Assembly (NCBI RefSeq): GCF_900109175.1
Contig: NZ_FNZE01000006.1
Span: forward strand, 62,001 to 126,000
Source: Pseudomonas linyingensis
Lineage (GTDB): Bacteria > Pseudomonadota > Gammaproteobacteria > Pseudomonadales > Pseudomonadaceae
Direction of reading: 5' to 3'
DNA length: 64,000 bases
The position numbers and the translations under genes are program-made. The notes beneath the pieces are model-generated. The model saw nothing but the letters and a program-made list of their open reading frames with translations, had not been told where the DNA came from and made no database searches. Within the stretch, counting starts at the first letter, position 1; each line of letters begins with the position of its first letter. Of the stretch, positions 1 through 8,182 are shown in pieces.

Positions 1-911
1 AGCGCACCGAAGCCAACGGCCTGGAGCGCGAGTGGCTGTCCGCCGGCGCATTGCGCGAGCGCGAGCCGAACATCACCGGCATCGGCGGCATCTTCGTGCC
101 GTCCAGCGGCATCGTCAGCTACGCCGAGGTCACCGCGGCCATGGCCCGTGAGTTCCAGATGCGCGGCGGCGAGATCCGCTACGGCGTCGAGGTGATCGGC
201 CTCGACGAACGTCCCACCGAGATGCTGGTCAAGACCAGCGCCGGCGAGTTCACCAGCCGCTTCATGGTCTCCTGCTCGGGGCTGATGGCCGACCGCGTGG
301 TGCGCATGCTCGGCCTCGATCCCGGCTTCAGCATCTGCCCGTTCCGCGGCGAGTACTACCTGCTGCCGGCCGAGCACAACCGCATCGTCAACCACCTGAT
401 CTACCCGATCCCCGACCCGTCGATGCCGTTCCTTGGCGTGCACCTGACGCGGATGATCGACGGCACCGTGACGGTCGGCCCCAACGCGGTGCTGGCGCTC
501 AAGCGCGAGGGCTACCGCAAGCGCGACATCTCGCTCTCCGACACCTTCGCCATGCTCACCGACCCAGGCATCCTCAGGGTGCTGAAGAACAACCTGCGCC
601 CCGGCCTGGTGGAGATGCGCAACTCGCTGTTCAAGCGCGGCTACCTGCAGGAAGTGCGCAAGTACTGCCCGAGCATCGAGCTGAAGGACCTCAAGCCCTA
701 CCCGGCGGGCGTGCGCGCCCAGGCGGTATCCCGCGAGGGCAAGCTGATCGAGGACTTCCTGTTCCGCAACACGCGGCGCAGCGTCAACGTGTGCAACGCG
801 CCGTCGCCGGCGGCCACCTCGGCGATCCCGATTGGTGCCTACATCATCGAGCAGATCGACGCCCAGCTCGCCGACCTGCCCGGCTTCGACAGGCAGCGCC
901 AGACCGCCTGA
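1..911 (+). CDS. lhgO: L-2-hydroxyglutarate oxidase/dehydrogenase, 5' end missing
   Basis: FAD-dependent oxidation of L-2-hydroxyglutarate to 2-oxoglutarate at the membrane, with electrons going to the quinone pool; in Pseudomonas this completes glutarate (lysine) catabolism after the CsiD/GlaH hydroxylase. About 303 residues are visible from the codon at position 3. The N-terminal FAD Rossmann motif lies outside the window. The DAO/LhgO fold is recognisable from FRGEYYLL, the segment FLGVHLTRMIDG, YPAGVRAQAV and the C-terminal NAPSPAATSAIPIG motif. TGA is at 909-911. The next gene, an aminotransferase, starts about 40 bases later on the same strand, so co-transcription is likely. The family call is firm; the exact electron acceptor is inferred from the family. 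Confidence 0.88.
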   Translation, partial: RTEANGLEREWLSAGALREREPNITGIGGIFVPSSGIVSYAEVTAAMAREFQMRGGEIRYGVEVIGLDERPTEMLVKTSAGEFTSRFMVSCSGLMADRVVRMLGLDPGFSICPFRGEYYLLPAEHNRIVNHLIYPIPDPSMPFLGVHLTRMIDGTVTVGPNAVLALKREGYRKRDISLSDTFAMLTDPGILRVLKNNLRPGLVEMRNSLFKRGYLQEVRKYCPSIELKDLKPYPAGVRAQAVSREGKLIEDFLFRNTRRSVNVCNAPSPAATSAIPIGAYIIEQIDAQLADLPGFDRQRQTA

Positions 912-951
912 AGCCTTGAATGCCTTGCCCCTATCCCATGGAGAGTGCGTC

Positions 952-2319
952 ATGACCCAGCCCGCTTCCTCGCTCCGCGAAAAAGACGTCCAGTACCAGC
1001 TGCATCCCTACACCAACGCCCGCCAGCACGAGGAGCAGGGTCCGCTGATCATCGAGCGCGGCGAAGGCGTGTACGTCTTCGACGAGCAGGGCAAGGACTA
1101 CATCGAGGGCATGTCCGGGCTGTGGAGCGCCGCGCTGGGCTTCAGCAACCAGCGCCTGATCCGCGCCGCGCAGCAGCAGCTCGAAACCCTGCCGTTCTAC
1201 CACCTGTTCAGCCACAAGGCGCACCGGCCGAGTATCGAGCTGGCCGAGAAGCTGATCCAGATGGCGCCGGTGCCGATGAGCAAGGTGTTCTTCACCAACT
1301 CCGGCTCCGAGGCCAACGACACCGTGGTCAAGCTGGTGTGGTTCCGCAACCACGCCCTCGGCAAGCCGGAAAAGAACAAGTTCATCGCCCGCACCAACGC
1401 CTACCACGGCATCACCGTGGCCAGCGCCAGCCTCACCGGCCTGCCGGCCAACCACCGCGGCTTCGGCCTGCCGCTGCCGGGTTTCCTGCACGTCGGCTGT
1501 CCACACCACTACCGCAACGCCCTGCCGGGGGAGAGCGAGGAGCTGTTCGCCGACCGCCTGGCCGCCGAGCTGGAGCAGACCATCCTCGCCGAGGGCCCGG
1601 AGACCATCGCCGCCTTCATCGGCGAGCCGCTGATGGGCGCCGGCGGGGTGATCGTGCCGCCGCACACCTACTGGACCAAGGTCCAGCAGGTGTGCCGCAA
1701 GTACGACATCCTGGTGATCGCCGACGAGGTGATCTGCGGCTTCGGGCGCACCGGCCAGATGTTCGGCAGCCAGACCTTCGGCATCCGGCCGGACATCATG
1801 GTGGTGTCCAAGCAGCTGTCCTCGTCCTACCAGCCGATCGCCGCGGTGCTGATCAACGACGCCGTGTACCAGCCCATCGCCGAACAGAGCGGCAGCCTCG
1901 GCACCCTCGGCCACGGTTTCACCGCCAGCGGCCACCCGGTAGCCACCGCGGTGGCGCTGGAGAACCTGAAGATCATCGAGGAGGACAACCTGATCGCCCA
2001 CGCCGCGGCGATGGGCGAGCGCATGCACGCCGCGCTGCGCCGCTTCACCGACCACCCGTTGGTCGGCGAGGTACGCGGCTGCGGCCTGATCGCCGCGGTC
2101 GAACTGGTCGGCGACAAGGACAGCAAGACGCCGTACCAGGCTACCGGCACCCTCGGCCGCTACCTGGCCGGCCGCGCCCAGCAGCACGGCCTGATCACCC
2201 GCGCCATGGGCGACGCCATCGCCTTCTGCCCGCCGCTGATCATCGACGAGCAGGAGATGGGCCTGCTGCTCGAACGCTTCGAACGCGCGCTGGAAGACAC
2301 GGCGCAGTGGGCCAAGTGA
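952..2319 (+). CDS. class III PLP-dependent aminotransferase (omega-amino acid type)
   Basis: A 455-residue fold-type I aminotransferase that would move an amino group from an omega-amino acid or diamine to pyruvate or 2-oxoglutarate in the cytoplasm. Visible motifs are TNSGSEAND near residue 115, IADEVICGFGRTG with the PLP-ring Asp near 258, and VVSKQLSSSYQP with the Schiff-base Lys near 287. The frame is open further upstream, but the ATG at 952 is preceded by GGAGAG and gives the usual family length. It follows lhgO closely and a strong terminator follows it, so the two probably form the end of one operon. The pairing suggests a role in lysine, 5-aminovalerate or polyamine breakdown; the substrate cannot be read from sequence. 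Confidence 0.88.
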   Translation: MTQPASSLREKDVQYQLHPYTNARQHEEQGPLIIERGEGVYVFDEQGKDYIEGMSGLWSAALGFSNQRLIRAAQQQLETLPFYHLFSHKAHRPSIELAEKLIQMAPVPMSKVFFTNSGSEANDTVVKLVWFRNHALGKPEKNKFIARTNAYHGITVASASLTGLPANHRGFGLPLPGFLHVGCPHHYRNALPGESEELFADRLAAELEQTILAEGPETIAAFIGEPLMGAGGVIVPPHTYWTKVQQVCRKYDILVIADEVICGFGRTGQMFGSQTFGIRPDIMVVSKQLSSSYQPIAAVLINDAVYQPIAEQSGSLGTLGHGFTASGHPVATAVALENLKIIEEDNLIAHAAAMGERMHAALRRFTDHPLVGEVRGCGLIAAVELVGDKDSKTPYQATGTLGRYLAGRAQQHGLITRAMGDAIAFCPPLIIDEQEMGLLLERFERALEDTAQWAK

Positions 2320-2327
2320 GCTGAGAG

Positions 2328-2354
2328 GAGGGCCGGCGCAAGCCGGCCCTCTTG
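2328..2354 (+). terminator. intrinsic terminator after the aminotransferase gene
   Basis: A perfect 10-bp stem, GAGGGCCGGC with GCCGGCCCTC, closed by a GCAA tetraloop and followed by a short T-containing tail. It begins nine bases after the stop codon and closes the lhgO-aminotransferase unit. Confidence 0.75.
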
Positions 2355-2435
2355 CGTCAGCGGACACAGCAAGCGGCTGGCGTCGAGTCAGGAGCCTGCC
2401 CGAACCACGGATCGCAACCCGAAAAGGAGGTCCCC

Positions 2436-2879
2436 TTGAACATCCAGGTCGTACCGATCACGGCAGACAACACCGCCAGCGCGGTCGACGCCTTGCGCGA
2501 GCTCTGGCCGCACTACGTGCCGGAGGAAATGGTTCGCGTGATCGACCAGCAGTTGCGGCCCAACGGCTACCAGCTGGTCGGCATCTTCGGCGACGACTCG
2601 CCCGCGGCCGCCGCCGTGCTCGGCTACCGCATCCAGCACTCGCTGTGGCTGGGCAAGTCGCTGTACATCGTCGACATCGCCACCCTGCCCGAGTGGCGCG
2701 GGCGGGGTTTCGGCGACCGCCTGATGGCGTGGGCCGAAGCCGAGGCGGCACGCCTGGGCTGCAGCGCCGTGCATCTGGACTCCGGCGTCGGCCGGGAGCG
2801 GGCGGCGGCCCATCGCCTGTACATGCGCCACCACTACCAGATCGGCTGCCACCACTTCGTCAAGAAGATCGGCGGGTAG
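2436..2879 (+). CDS. GNAT-family N-acetyltransferase, TTG start
   Basis: A 147-residue acetyltransferase of the GNAT fold that would transfer acetyl from acetyl-CoA to an amine on an unknown small molecule or protein. Motif A, with the acetyl-CoA loop WRGRGFGDRLM, lies near residues 87-97, after the strand YIVDIATLPE. The start is a TTG at 2436: the sequence AAAAGGAGG sits five bases upstream and is by far the best ribosome-binding site in the region, whereas the longer open frame from 2352 has none. It lies after a terminator and so needs its own promoter, which I could not place. The substrate is unknown. Confidence 0.8.
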   Translation: MNIQVVPITADNTASAVDALRELWPHYVPEEMVRVIDQQLRPNGYQLVGIFGDDSPAAAAVLGYRIQHSLWLGKSLYIVDIATLPEWRGRGFGDRLMAWAEAEAARLGCSAVHLDSGVGRERAAAHRLYMRHHYQIGCHHFVKKIGG

Positions 2880-3003
2880 CCCTGCCCTTGAGTGGGGTGG
2901 CTGATCACGAAAGTCCTGGGTGTGTCACTGGTAGCAATCTACTGGCGCTGTTCGGGGCTCTGGTTTACAAACCGTTGGCGAGTCATCGACCCTTGCGAAC
3001 CGG

Positions 3004-3031
3004 AACCGCGCCCTCCCATGGCGCGGTTTTT
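3004..3031 (+). terminator. intrinsic terminator, rightward
   Basis: Stem CCGCGCC/GGCGCGG at 3006-3012 and 3020-3026, seven-base loop, then TTTTT. It is 125 bases beyond the GNAT stop and just inside the gap before the convergent AraC gene. It probably ends the GNAT transcript; a short untranslated RNA of its own is an untested alternative. Confidence 0.7.
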
Positions 3032-3046
3032 CATTGAGCGTTGCCC

Positions 3047-4012
3047 TCAGTCCGCACGCTTTTGCAACCCCCCACGCACCTCCCGCGCGGTGCAGCCGTA
3101 CTGCTGGCGGAAGGCGCGGGTGAACTGGGCCTGGTCGTTGAAGCCCCAGCGGAACGCCAGTTCGCCGATCGACAGGTGGCAGTGCGGGTCGCGCAGCTGG
3201 CGGTGCACGGCCTCCAGGCGCTGCAGGCGGACCCACTCGCCGAGGGTGTAGGGCGTGGCGGCGAACAGCTTGTGCAGGTAGCGCAGCGACAGGCCGCAGG
3301 CCTCGGCGATCTGTGGCGGGGCCAGCTCGGGGTTGGCCAGATTGCGCTCGACGTACTGCTCGACGCGCTGCAGGTGCACCGCGGCGAGGGTCGAGGTCTC
3401 GCTGTTGAGCACCCGCTCGTCCTGGCGCAGGGCCATCAGCAGGGTGGTCATGGCCTGTTCGAGCAGCAGGTGGCGGGCCGCCTGATCGCACTCGTCGAAG
3501 CGCGCGGCGCACAGGCCGAGTTGCTCGACGAAGATCCGCCCGAGGCCGCGGCGGGCGTCGAAGCAGAAGCGGGTGTAGCGCTCGGCGCCGCGCAGTTGGC
3601 CGTGCAGGGCGCGTTCGGGCAGCTTGAACACCCACAGATCGTTGTCGGCGGCGTAGTGGAAGCGGTAGGGCGCATCGCCGCGCTCGACGATGAAGCCGCC
3701 TGGCTGGCAGCGCAGTTCGCGGCCGTCCTGCTCGAAGTGCACCTCGGTCTGCCGCGGCACGGTGACCAGGTAGCAGGCCTCCGGATCCTGGCTGACCTGG
3801 GCCTTGCTGCGCGAGTAGGCGAGCTGGCTGGAGCGCAGGCGCGAGAGGGTGAGCGGGGTGCTGGGCGTGTCCCAGATGCGCAGGCTGCCCTGGAAGCTGG
3901 CGCCCGGATTGAATTCGAGGGTCAGGGGGAAGTAGGTGTTGCCGATAGCTTCTGCCCAGCGCGGTTGCCGCTCGTGTTGCGGCCAATACCGGGTGGAGAG
4001 TTGATGTGCCAT
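3047..4012 (-). CDS. AraC/XylS-family transcriptional regulator
   Basis: A 321-residue regulator with an N-terminal AraC-ligand-binding-like domain (about 1-200) and a C-terminal double helix-turn-helix (about 220-315): IAEACGLSLRYLHKLF, then IGELAFRWGFNDQAQFTRAF, a textbook AraC signature. It is the last leftward gene after hyuB and hyuA and is separated from hyuA by 98 bases that contain a 12-bp stem. The likely role is activation of the adjoining hydantoin/oxoproline import and hydrolysis genes in response to substrate; that is inferred from position only. The start ATG is preceded by GAGGAC. Confidence 0.9.
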   Translation of the reverse strand: MAHQLSTRYWPQHERQPRWAEAIGNTYFPLTLEFNPGASFQGSLRIWDTPSTPLTLSRLRSSQLAYSRSKAQVSQDPEACYLVTVPRQTEVHFEQDGRELRCQPGGFIVERGDAPYRFHYAADNDLWVFKLPERALHGQLRGAERYTRFCFDARRGLGRIFVEQLGLCAARFDECDQAARHLLLEQAMTTLLMALRQDERVLNSETSTLAAVHLQRVEQYVERNLANPELAPPQIAEACGLSLRYLHKLFAATPYTLGEWVRLQRLEAVHRQLRDPHCHLSIGELAFRWGFNDQAQFTRAFRQQYGCTAREVRGGLQKRAD

Positions 4013-4047
4013 GGCCCGTCCTCACAATTATCGTTGTTCTGAGGACA

Positions 4048-4073
4048 GCGCGGCAGGGAAATCCCTGCCGCGC
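4048..4073. repeat. perfect inverted repeat between hyuA and araC-type gene
   Basis: GCGCGGCAGGGA and TCCCTGCCGCGC separated by AA form a 12-bp stem between the hyuA stop and the regulator start. No T-run follows on the leftward strand, so it could attenuate, protect the hyuA mRNA end, or terminate inefficiently. Confidence 0.6.
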
Positions 4074-4110
4074 CGTTATTTCGCCATCATTGGCCTGGGT
4101 GACCGGGTGG

Positions 4111-6195
4111 TCAAGTCCGTGGCGTCACCCGGTAGGTGGCGGATGGCGTCAGGCTCGCCTGCCAGCCCGGCGGGATGACGATGTTGGTGGTGTTTTCCTC
4201 GATCACGCACGGGCCCTGCATGGTCTGCCCCGGCTGCAGGCGGTTGCCGTCGTACACCGCGGTCGGCTGCCACTCGCCGTCGGCGCTGAACAGCATCTTG
4301 CGCAGGCTGGACGGGACCGGCTCGCCGACCTCGGTCGGCAGCGGCAATTCGGGCAACGGCGGGCGCGGCAGGCGGCCGATCACCGAGCACTCCAGGTTGA
4401 CCAGTTCCACCGGACTGCCCGGCTCGCTGTAGGAATACAGAGACTGGTGACGCTGGTGGAAGGCGTCGCACAGCGCGGTCAGGCCCTGCTCGTCGAGCCG
4501 GCTGCTGGCCAGCTCCACGCTGCACTCGTGGATCTGCCCGAGGTAGCGCATCTCCAGGGTGTAGTGGCACTCGATGGCGTCGGCGCCGAAGCCGTCGTCG
4601 CGTAGGTTGTCCAGGCCCTTGCCGCGCAGTTCGGCCAGCGCCTGGTTGAGCTGCGCGAGGTCGGCGTGGCCGGCGTCCAGGCGCATCGGCAGGGTGGTCA
4701 GCTGGTCGTAGCGCATGTCGGAGAGGATCTGGCCGAAGGCGCACAGGCCGGAGGCGACCTTGGGGATCAGCACGGTGTGGATGCCGATCTCTTCGGCCAG
4801 GCGCACCACGTGCAGGCCGGCTGCGCCGCCGGCACCGATCAGGGCGAAGTCGCGCGGATCGTGGCCGCGCTCGATCGACACGCGGCGGATGCCGTTGACC
4901 ATGTTCAGGTTGACCAGGGTGGTGATGCCGTAGGCCGCGCGCTCGATGCTGATGCCCAGCGGGTCGGCGATCTTGCTGCGGATGGCGTCCAGCGCCGCCT
5001 GGCGGTTGAGGCGGATGCTGCCGCCGAGCAGGGCGCCGTCGGGCAGGTAGCCGAGCACCAGGTTGGCGTCGGTCACCGTGGGTTCGGTGCCGCCCTTGCC
5101 GTAGCACACCGGGCCGGGCTTGGCGCCGGCGCTGCGCGGGCCGACCTGGAGCATGCCGAACTCGTCGAGGTGGGCGATCGAGCCGCCGCCGGCGCCGAGG
5201 GTTTCCACCTGGATCATCGGCACGCCGATACGCTGGCGCAGGAAGTCGACGTCCTTGCTGAAGTTGGTGCGCCCGGCGCTGGTCAGGGTGATGTCGAACG
5301 AGGTGCCGCCCATGTCGACGGTGATCACGTTGTCGATGTCGAACGGCTTGGCCACCGACAGACCGGCCTGCGGCGCCGAGGCCGGGCCGGAGTTGATCGC
5401 GTTGACCGCGCGCTCGCGCATCATGCCGCCCGGCGCCAGGCCGCCGTTGGACTGGAAGTAGCGCACCGGCTGCTGGGCGCCGAGCTCCTCGAACAGCGTG
5501 TCGATGCGCTCGACGTAGCGCGCCATCACCGGGCTCAGGTAGGCGTTGACCACGGTGGTCGAGGTGCGGGTGTATTCGCGGATCTGCGGGAACACCTCGA
5601 CGCCGGTGCAGACGAACACCCCGGGCAGGGCAGCGCGCACCATCTCGGCGGCGCGCTGCTCGTGGGTCGGGTTGCGCACCGACCAGACGAAGGAGATCGC
5701 CACCGCCTCGACGCCCTCGGCGCGGAAGTACTCGATGGCCTCGCGCACCGCGGCCTCGTCCAGAGGGCTGTACTCGCGGCCGTCGCTGAGGATGCGCCCG
5801 CCCACCGGGCGGCGCAGGTGGCGCGGCACCAGCATGTGCGCCGGCGGGTAGTGGGCGTCGTAGCGGTGGCCTTCCTCCTTGTGGCCGAGACGGATCTCCA
5901 GGCTGTCCTCGTGACCCTCGGTGCACAGCAGGCCGACCTTGACCCCGGTGCGCTCGATCAGCGCGTTGAGCGCCACGGTGGTGCCGTTGATGCACAGGTC
6001 GCAGTCGGCAATGATCTCGGCCGGCGAGCGGCCGACGGCGTCGGCGATCTGCGCCAGGCCGGCGCGGATCGCGAGGGTTCCGTCCTGCGGGGTGGACGGC
6101 GCCTTGAACAGCTGCACGCCGCCGTCGCGGTCGGCGAGGATGAAGTCGGTGAAGGTGCCGCCGGCGTCGATGCCCAGACGATATTGGTTACGCAT
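4111..6195 (-). CDS. hyuA: hydantoinase/5-oxoprolinase family subunit A
   Basis: A 694-residue ATP-binding subunit of the HyuA/OplA N-terminal family, which with HyuB hydrolyses a cyclic amide (hydantoin, N-methylhydantoin or 5-oxoproline) using ATP in the cytoplasm. The N terminus GIDAGGTFTDFILA is the acetate/actin-type phosphate-binding loop. Later landmarks are INGTTVALNALIERTG, VDMGGTSFDI, LGAGGGSIAH and IGAGGAAGLH. The length matches stand-alone A subunits. hyuB lies 21 bases upstream on the same strand, so the two are co-translated partners. The family is certain; the ring substrate is not determinable from sequence. Confidence 0.92.
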   Translation of the reverse strand: MRNQYRLGIDAGGTFTDFILADRDGGVQLFKAPSTPQDGTLAIRAGLAQIADAVGRSPAEIIADCDLCINGTTVALNALIERTGVKVGLLCTEGHEDSLEIRLGHKEEGHRYDAHYPPAHMLVPRHLRRPVGGRILSDGREYSPLDEAAVREAIEYFRAEGVEAVAISFVWSVRNPTHEQRAAEMVRAALPGVFVCTGVEVFPQIREYTRTSTTVVNAYLSPVMARYVERIDTLFEELGAQQPVRYFQSNGGLAPGGMMRERAVNAINSGPASAPQAGLSVAKPFDIDNVITVDMGGTSFDITLTSAGRTNFSKDVDFLRQRIGVPMIQVETLGAGGGSIAHLDEFGMLQVGPRSAGAKPGPVCYGKGGTEPTVTDANLVLGYLPDGALLGGSIRLNRQAALDAIRSKIADPLGISIERAAYGITTLVNLNMVNGIRRVSIERGHDPRDFALIGAGGAAGLHVVRLAEEIGIHTVLIPKVASGLCAFGQILSDMRYDQLTTLPMRLDAGHADLAQLNQALAELRGKGLDNLRDDGFGADAIECHYTLEMRYLGQIHECSVELASSRLDEQGLTALCDAFHQRHQSLYSYSEPGSPVELVNLECSVIGRLPRPPLPELPLPTEVGEPVPSSLRKMLFSADGEWQPTAVYDGNRLQPGQTMQGPCVIEENTTNIVIPPGWQASLTPSATYRVTPRT

Positions 6196-6216
6196 GTCGA
6201 TGTTCCTCAGCAGTGC

Positions 6217-7962
6217 TCAGTGGGGGGCGCGGGCGGCGCGGGTGGCGGCTTCGTCGAGATGGCCGTCGGCGTCGACGATCACCCCGTACTCGAGGCGCGC
6301 GCCCTCGGCGGAGACCAGGCCGTTGCGCAGGTCGTCGAGGACCGCGGCGACCGGGCGGCGCAGCGGGTCGCCGTAGCCACCGCCACCGGGATTGACGTTG
6401 ATCACCCGCTCGCCGGGGCGCACGGTCAGCACTGGGTTCTGGATGTAGTGGGTTTCCTCGCCGTCGGCGCGGCGGTGGATCAGGCGGCCGAGCTTGGGTT
6501 CGATCAGCGCGTTGCGTGCCCCGGCGGCGCCGGCGGTGGCCAGCTGGCGGCCCTCGCCGAAGCCGACCACGGTCATCTCGTGCTCCAGCGGTTCGATCTC
6601 CAGGCGGGTGCCGGAGCCGCCGCGCAGCTCGCCGGCGCCGCCGCTGTCGCTCATCAGGCTGTAGCGGTGGATGACGATCGGGTAGGAGTACTCGAGCAGC
6701 TCGATGTCGCCGCTCATCAGCGCGCCGAAGCAGCACAGCGGGCCGCAGGCGTGCCAGCCGTCCATCACCTTGTTGGCGCCGGCGCCGGAGATGATCGAGG
6801 CGAGCACCATGGTCACGTACTCGTCGCCGCCGCGGCGCGGGTCGTGGCCGGCGATGTTGATGCCGCTTGCGTGGCCCCAGGAGGCGGTGACGCGCTCGGG
6901 CGCGGCCTGCTCCAGCGCCAGACGCACGGCGTCGGCGAGGGTTTCCATCGGCGTGGTGGTGCAGTTGACGTGCGGCGCCGGCTCCTCGGCGTTGCACAGG
7001 GTGCCCTTGGGCCCGAGGTCGACGCTGACGCAGCGGTACAGGCCTTCGTTGTAGGGCGGCGGCACCTGGGCGAACATCATCAGGCCCAGGTAGACCCCGG
7101 ACACCGAGTTGCCCTCGTAGGAGTTGATGAAGTAGGGCACCTGGGGCGGGCTGTCGATGCGCACGTGCGCCTCGTCGCCGCGGATTTCCACGTGGGCGGT
7201 GATCGCCAGCTCGCCGAGGCCGTGGCCGGAGTCCTCGAGGATCGCGGTGCCGCTGTAGTGGCCGTCCGGCACGTCGCGCAGCAGGGCGCGCATGTGGCGG
7301 TCGGCCATGTTCTTCAGCTCGGCGATGCAGGCGCGCACCTGCTCGACGCCATACTTGGCCACCAGCTCCAGCAGGTGGCGCTCGCCGACGCAGCAGGCGC
7401 CGTACTGGGCATTGATGTCGCCCTCCTGGTAGGGACGGGCGCGCATGTTGGTGAGCAGCAGGTTGAACACGTCCTCGCGGCGTTTGCCGTTGGTCCACAG
7501 CTTGACCGGCGGAATGCGCAGGCCTTCGGCGTAGATCTCCTTGGCGTCCGGGTTGTAGCCGGCCGGCACCGGGCCGCCGATGTCGGTGAGGTGGCCCTTG
7601 CACACGGTCCAGAACACCAGCTCGCCCTGGTAGAACACCGGTTTGTACATGCAGCAGTCGAGGATGTGGCTGCCCTTGTAGGCCGGGTCGTTGTGATAGA
7701 TCACGTCGCCTTCGGCGATGTCGCCCGCGAAGAACTCGGCCACGCACTTCATCGCCGGGATCAGTGAGCCGAGGTGGATCGGGATGTCCTGGCCTTGCAG
7801 GATCATTTCCGGGAAGTGGTCGAACAGGGCGTTGGAATAGTCGTGGGCCAGGTTGAACACGCTCGACCGGCCGGTCTTTTCCAGGGTCAGGGTCATCTCG
7901 CGCTGGGCCGTTTCGAGCGCACCGCGCACGACCGCCAGGGTGATCGGATCTACTGTACTCAT
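6217..7962 (-). CDS. hyuB: hydantoinase/5-oxoprolinase family subunit B
   Basis: A 581-residue HyuB/OplB subunit that forms the amidohydrolase with HyuA. Recognisable segments are the start DPITLAVVRGALET, SSVFNLAHDYSNALFD, GDVIYHNDPAYKGSHI, and the C-terminal GGSGTRLEIEPLEHEM, VNPGGGGYGDP and GVIVDADGHLD. The start is ATG 7962 with GGTGA upstream; further upstream in the leader is an AACAACAAGA motif like an Hfq/Crc site. It is the first gene of hyuBA, and the araC-type gene follows. A leftward terminator at 8121-8149 separates it from the porin gene, so it needs its own promoter in the 160-base gap. Confidence 0.92.
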   Translation of the reverse strand: MSTVDPITLAVVRGALETAQREMTLTLEKTGRSSVFNLAHDYSNALFDHFPEMILQGQDIPIHLGSLIPAMKCVAEFFAGDIAEGDVIYHNDPAYKGSHILDCCMYKPVFYQGELVFWTVCKGHLTDIGGPVPAGYNPDAKEIYAEGLRIPPVKLWTNGKRREDVFNLLLTNMRARPYQEGDINAQYGACCVGERHLLELVAKYGVEQVRACIAELKNMADRHMRALLRDVPDGHYSGTAILEDSGHGLGELAITAHVEIRGDEAHVRIDSPPQVPYFINSYEGNSVSGVYLGLMMFAQVPPPYNEGLYRCVSVDLGPKGTLCNAEEPAPHVNCTTTPMETLADAVRLALEQAAPERVTASWGHASGINIAGHDPRRGGDEYVTMVLASIISGAGANKVMDGWHACGPLCCFGALMSGDIELLEYSYPIVIHRYSLMSDSGGAGELRGGSGTRLEIEPLEHEMTVVGFGEGRQLATAGAAGARNALIEPKLGRLIHRRADGEETHYIQNPVLTVRPGERVINVNPGGGGYGDPLRRPVAAVLDDLRNGLVSAEGARLEYGVIVDADGHLDEAATRAARAPH

Positions 7963-7973
7963 GGGTCACCACA

Positions 7974-7984
7974 TCTTGTTGTTG
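7974..7984 (-). promoter_or_regulatory. A-rich (AANAANAA-type) Hfq/Crc-like site in the hyuB leader
   Basis: The leader mRNA reads AACAACAAGA beginning about 20 bases before the hyuB ATG. This matches the catabolite-activity motif AANAANAA bound by Hfq with Crc in Pseudomonas. Position near the start codon fits translational repression; binding is inferred. Confidence 0.5.
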
Positions 7985-8120
7985 TCGGACAGGGGCGCCG
8001 TGGGAGGCGCCGCCCTGCTCAACAAGCTACGCGGCGCGCGGCGCCCGGGCTTGTCGTGGGGCGCACCGGTTTTTGCGTCTGCGTGCACTCGTTCGTGGGT
8101 CACGGCGGCGGGCGCGGACG

Positions 8121-8149
8121 AAAAAAAAAGGCCAGCGCGAGGCTGGCCT
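8121..8149 (-). terminator. intrinsic terminator after the porin gene
   Basis: On the leftward strand an AGGCCAGC/GCTGGCCT stem with a five-base loop is followed by nine T residues. It begins about 34 bases after the porin stop codon. It is one of the strongest terminators in the window and makes hyuB a separate unit. Confidence 0.9.
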
Positions 8150-8182
8150 GAACAGGGGACTATCGGGTAGCGATACGGCGGC

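Noticed and set aside
4666-7767. A 1030-codon open frame antisense to hyuA and hyuB
   Set aside because: Asp/His/Val/Ala-rich shadow translation; hyuA and hyuB are clearly the real genes.
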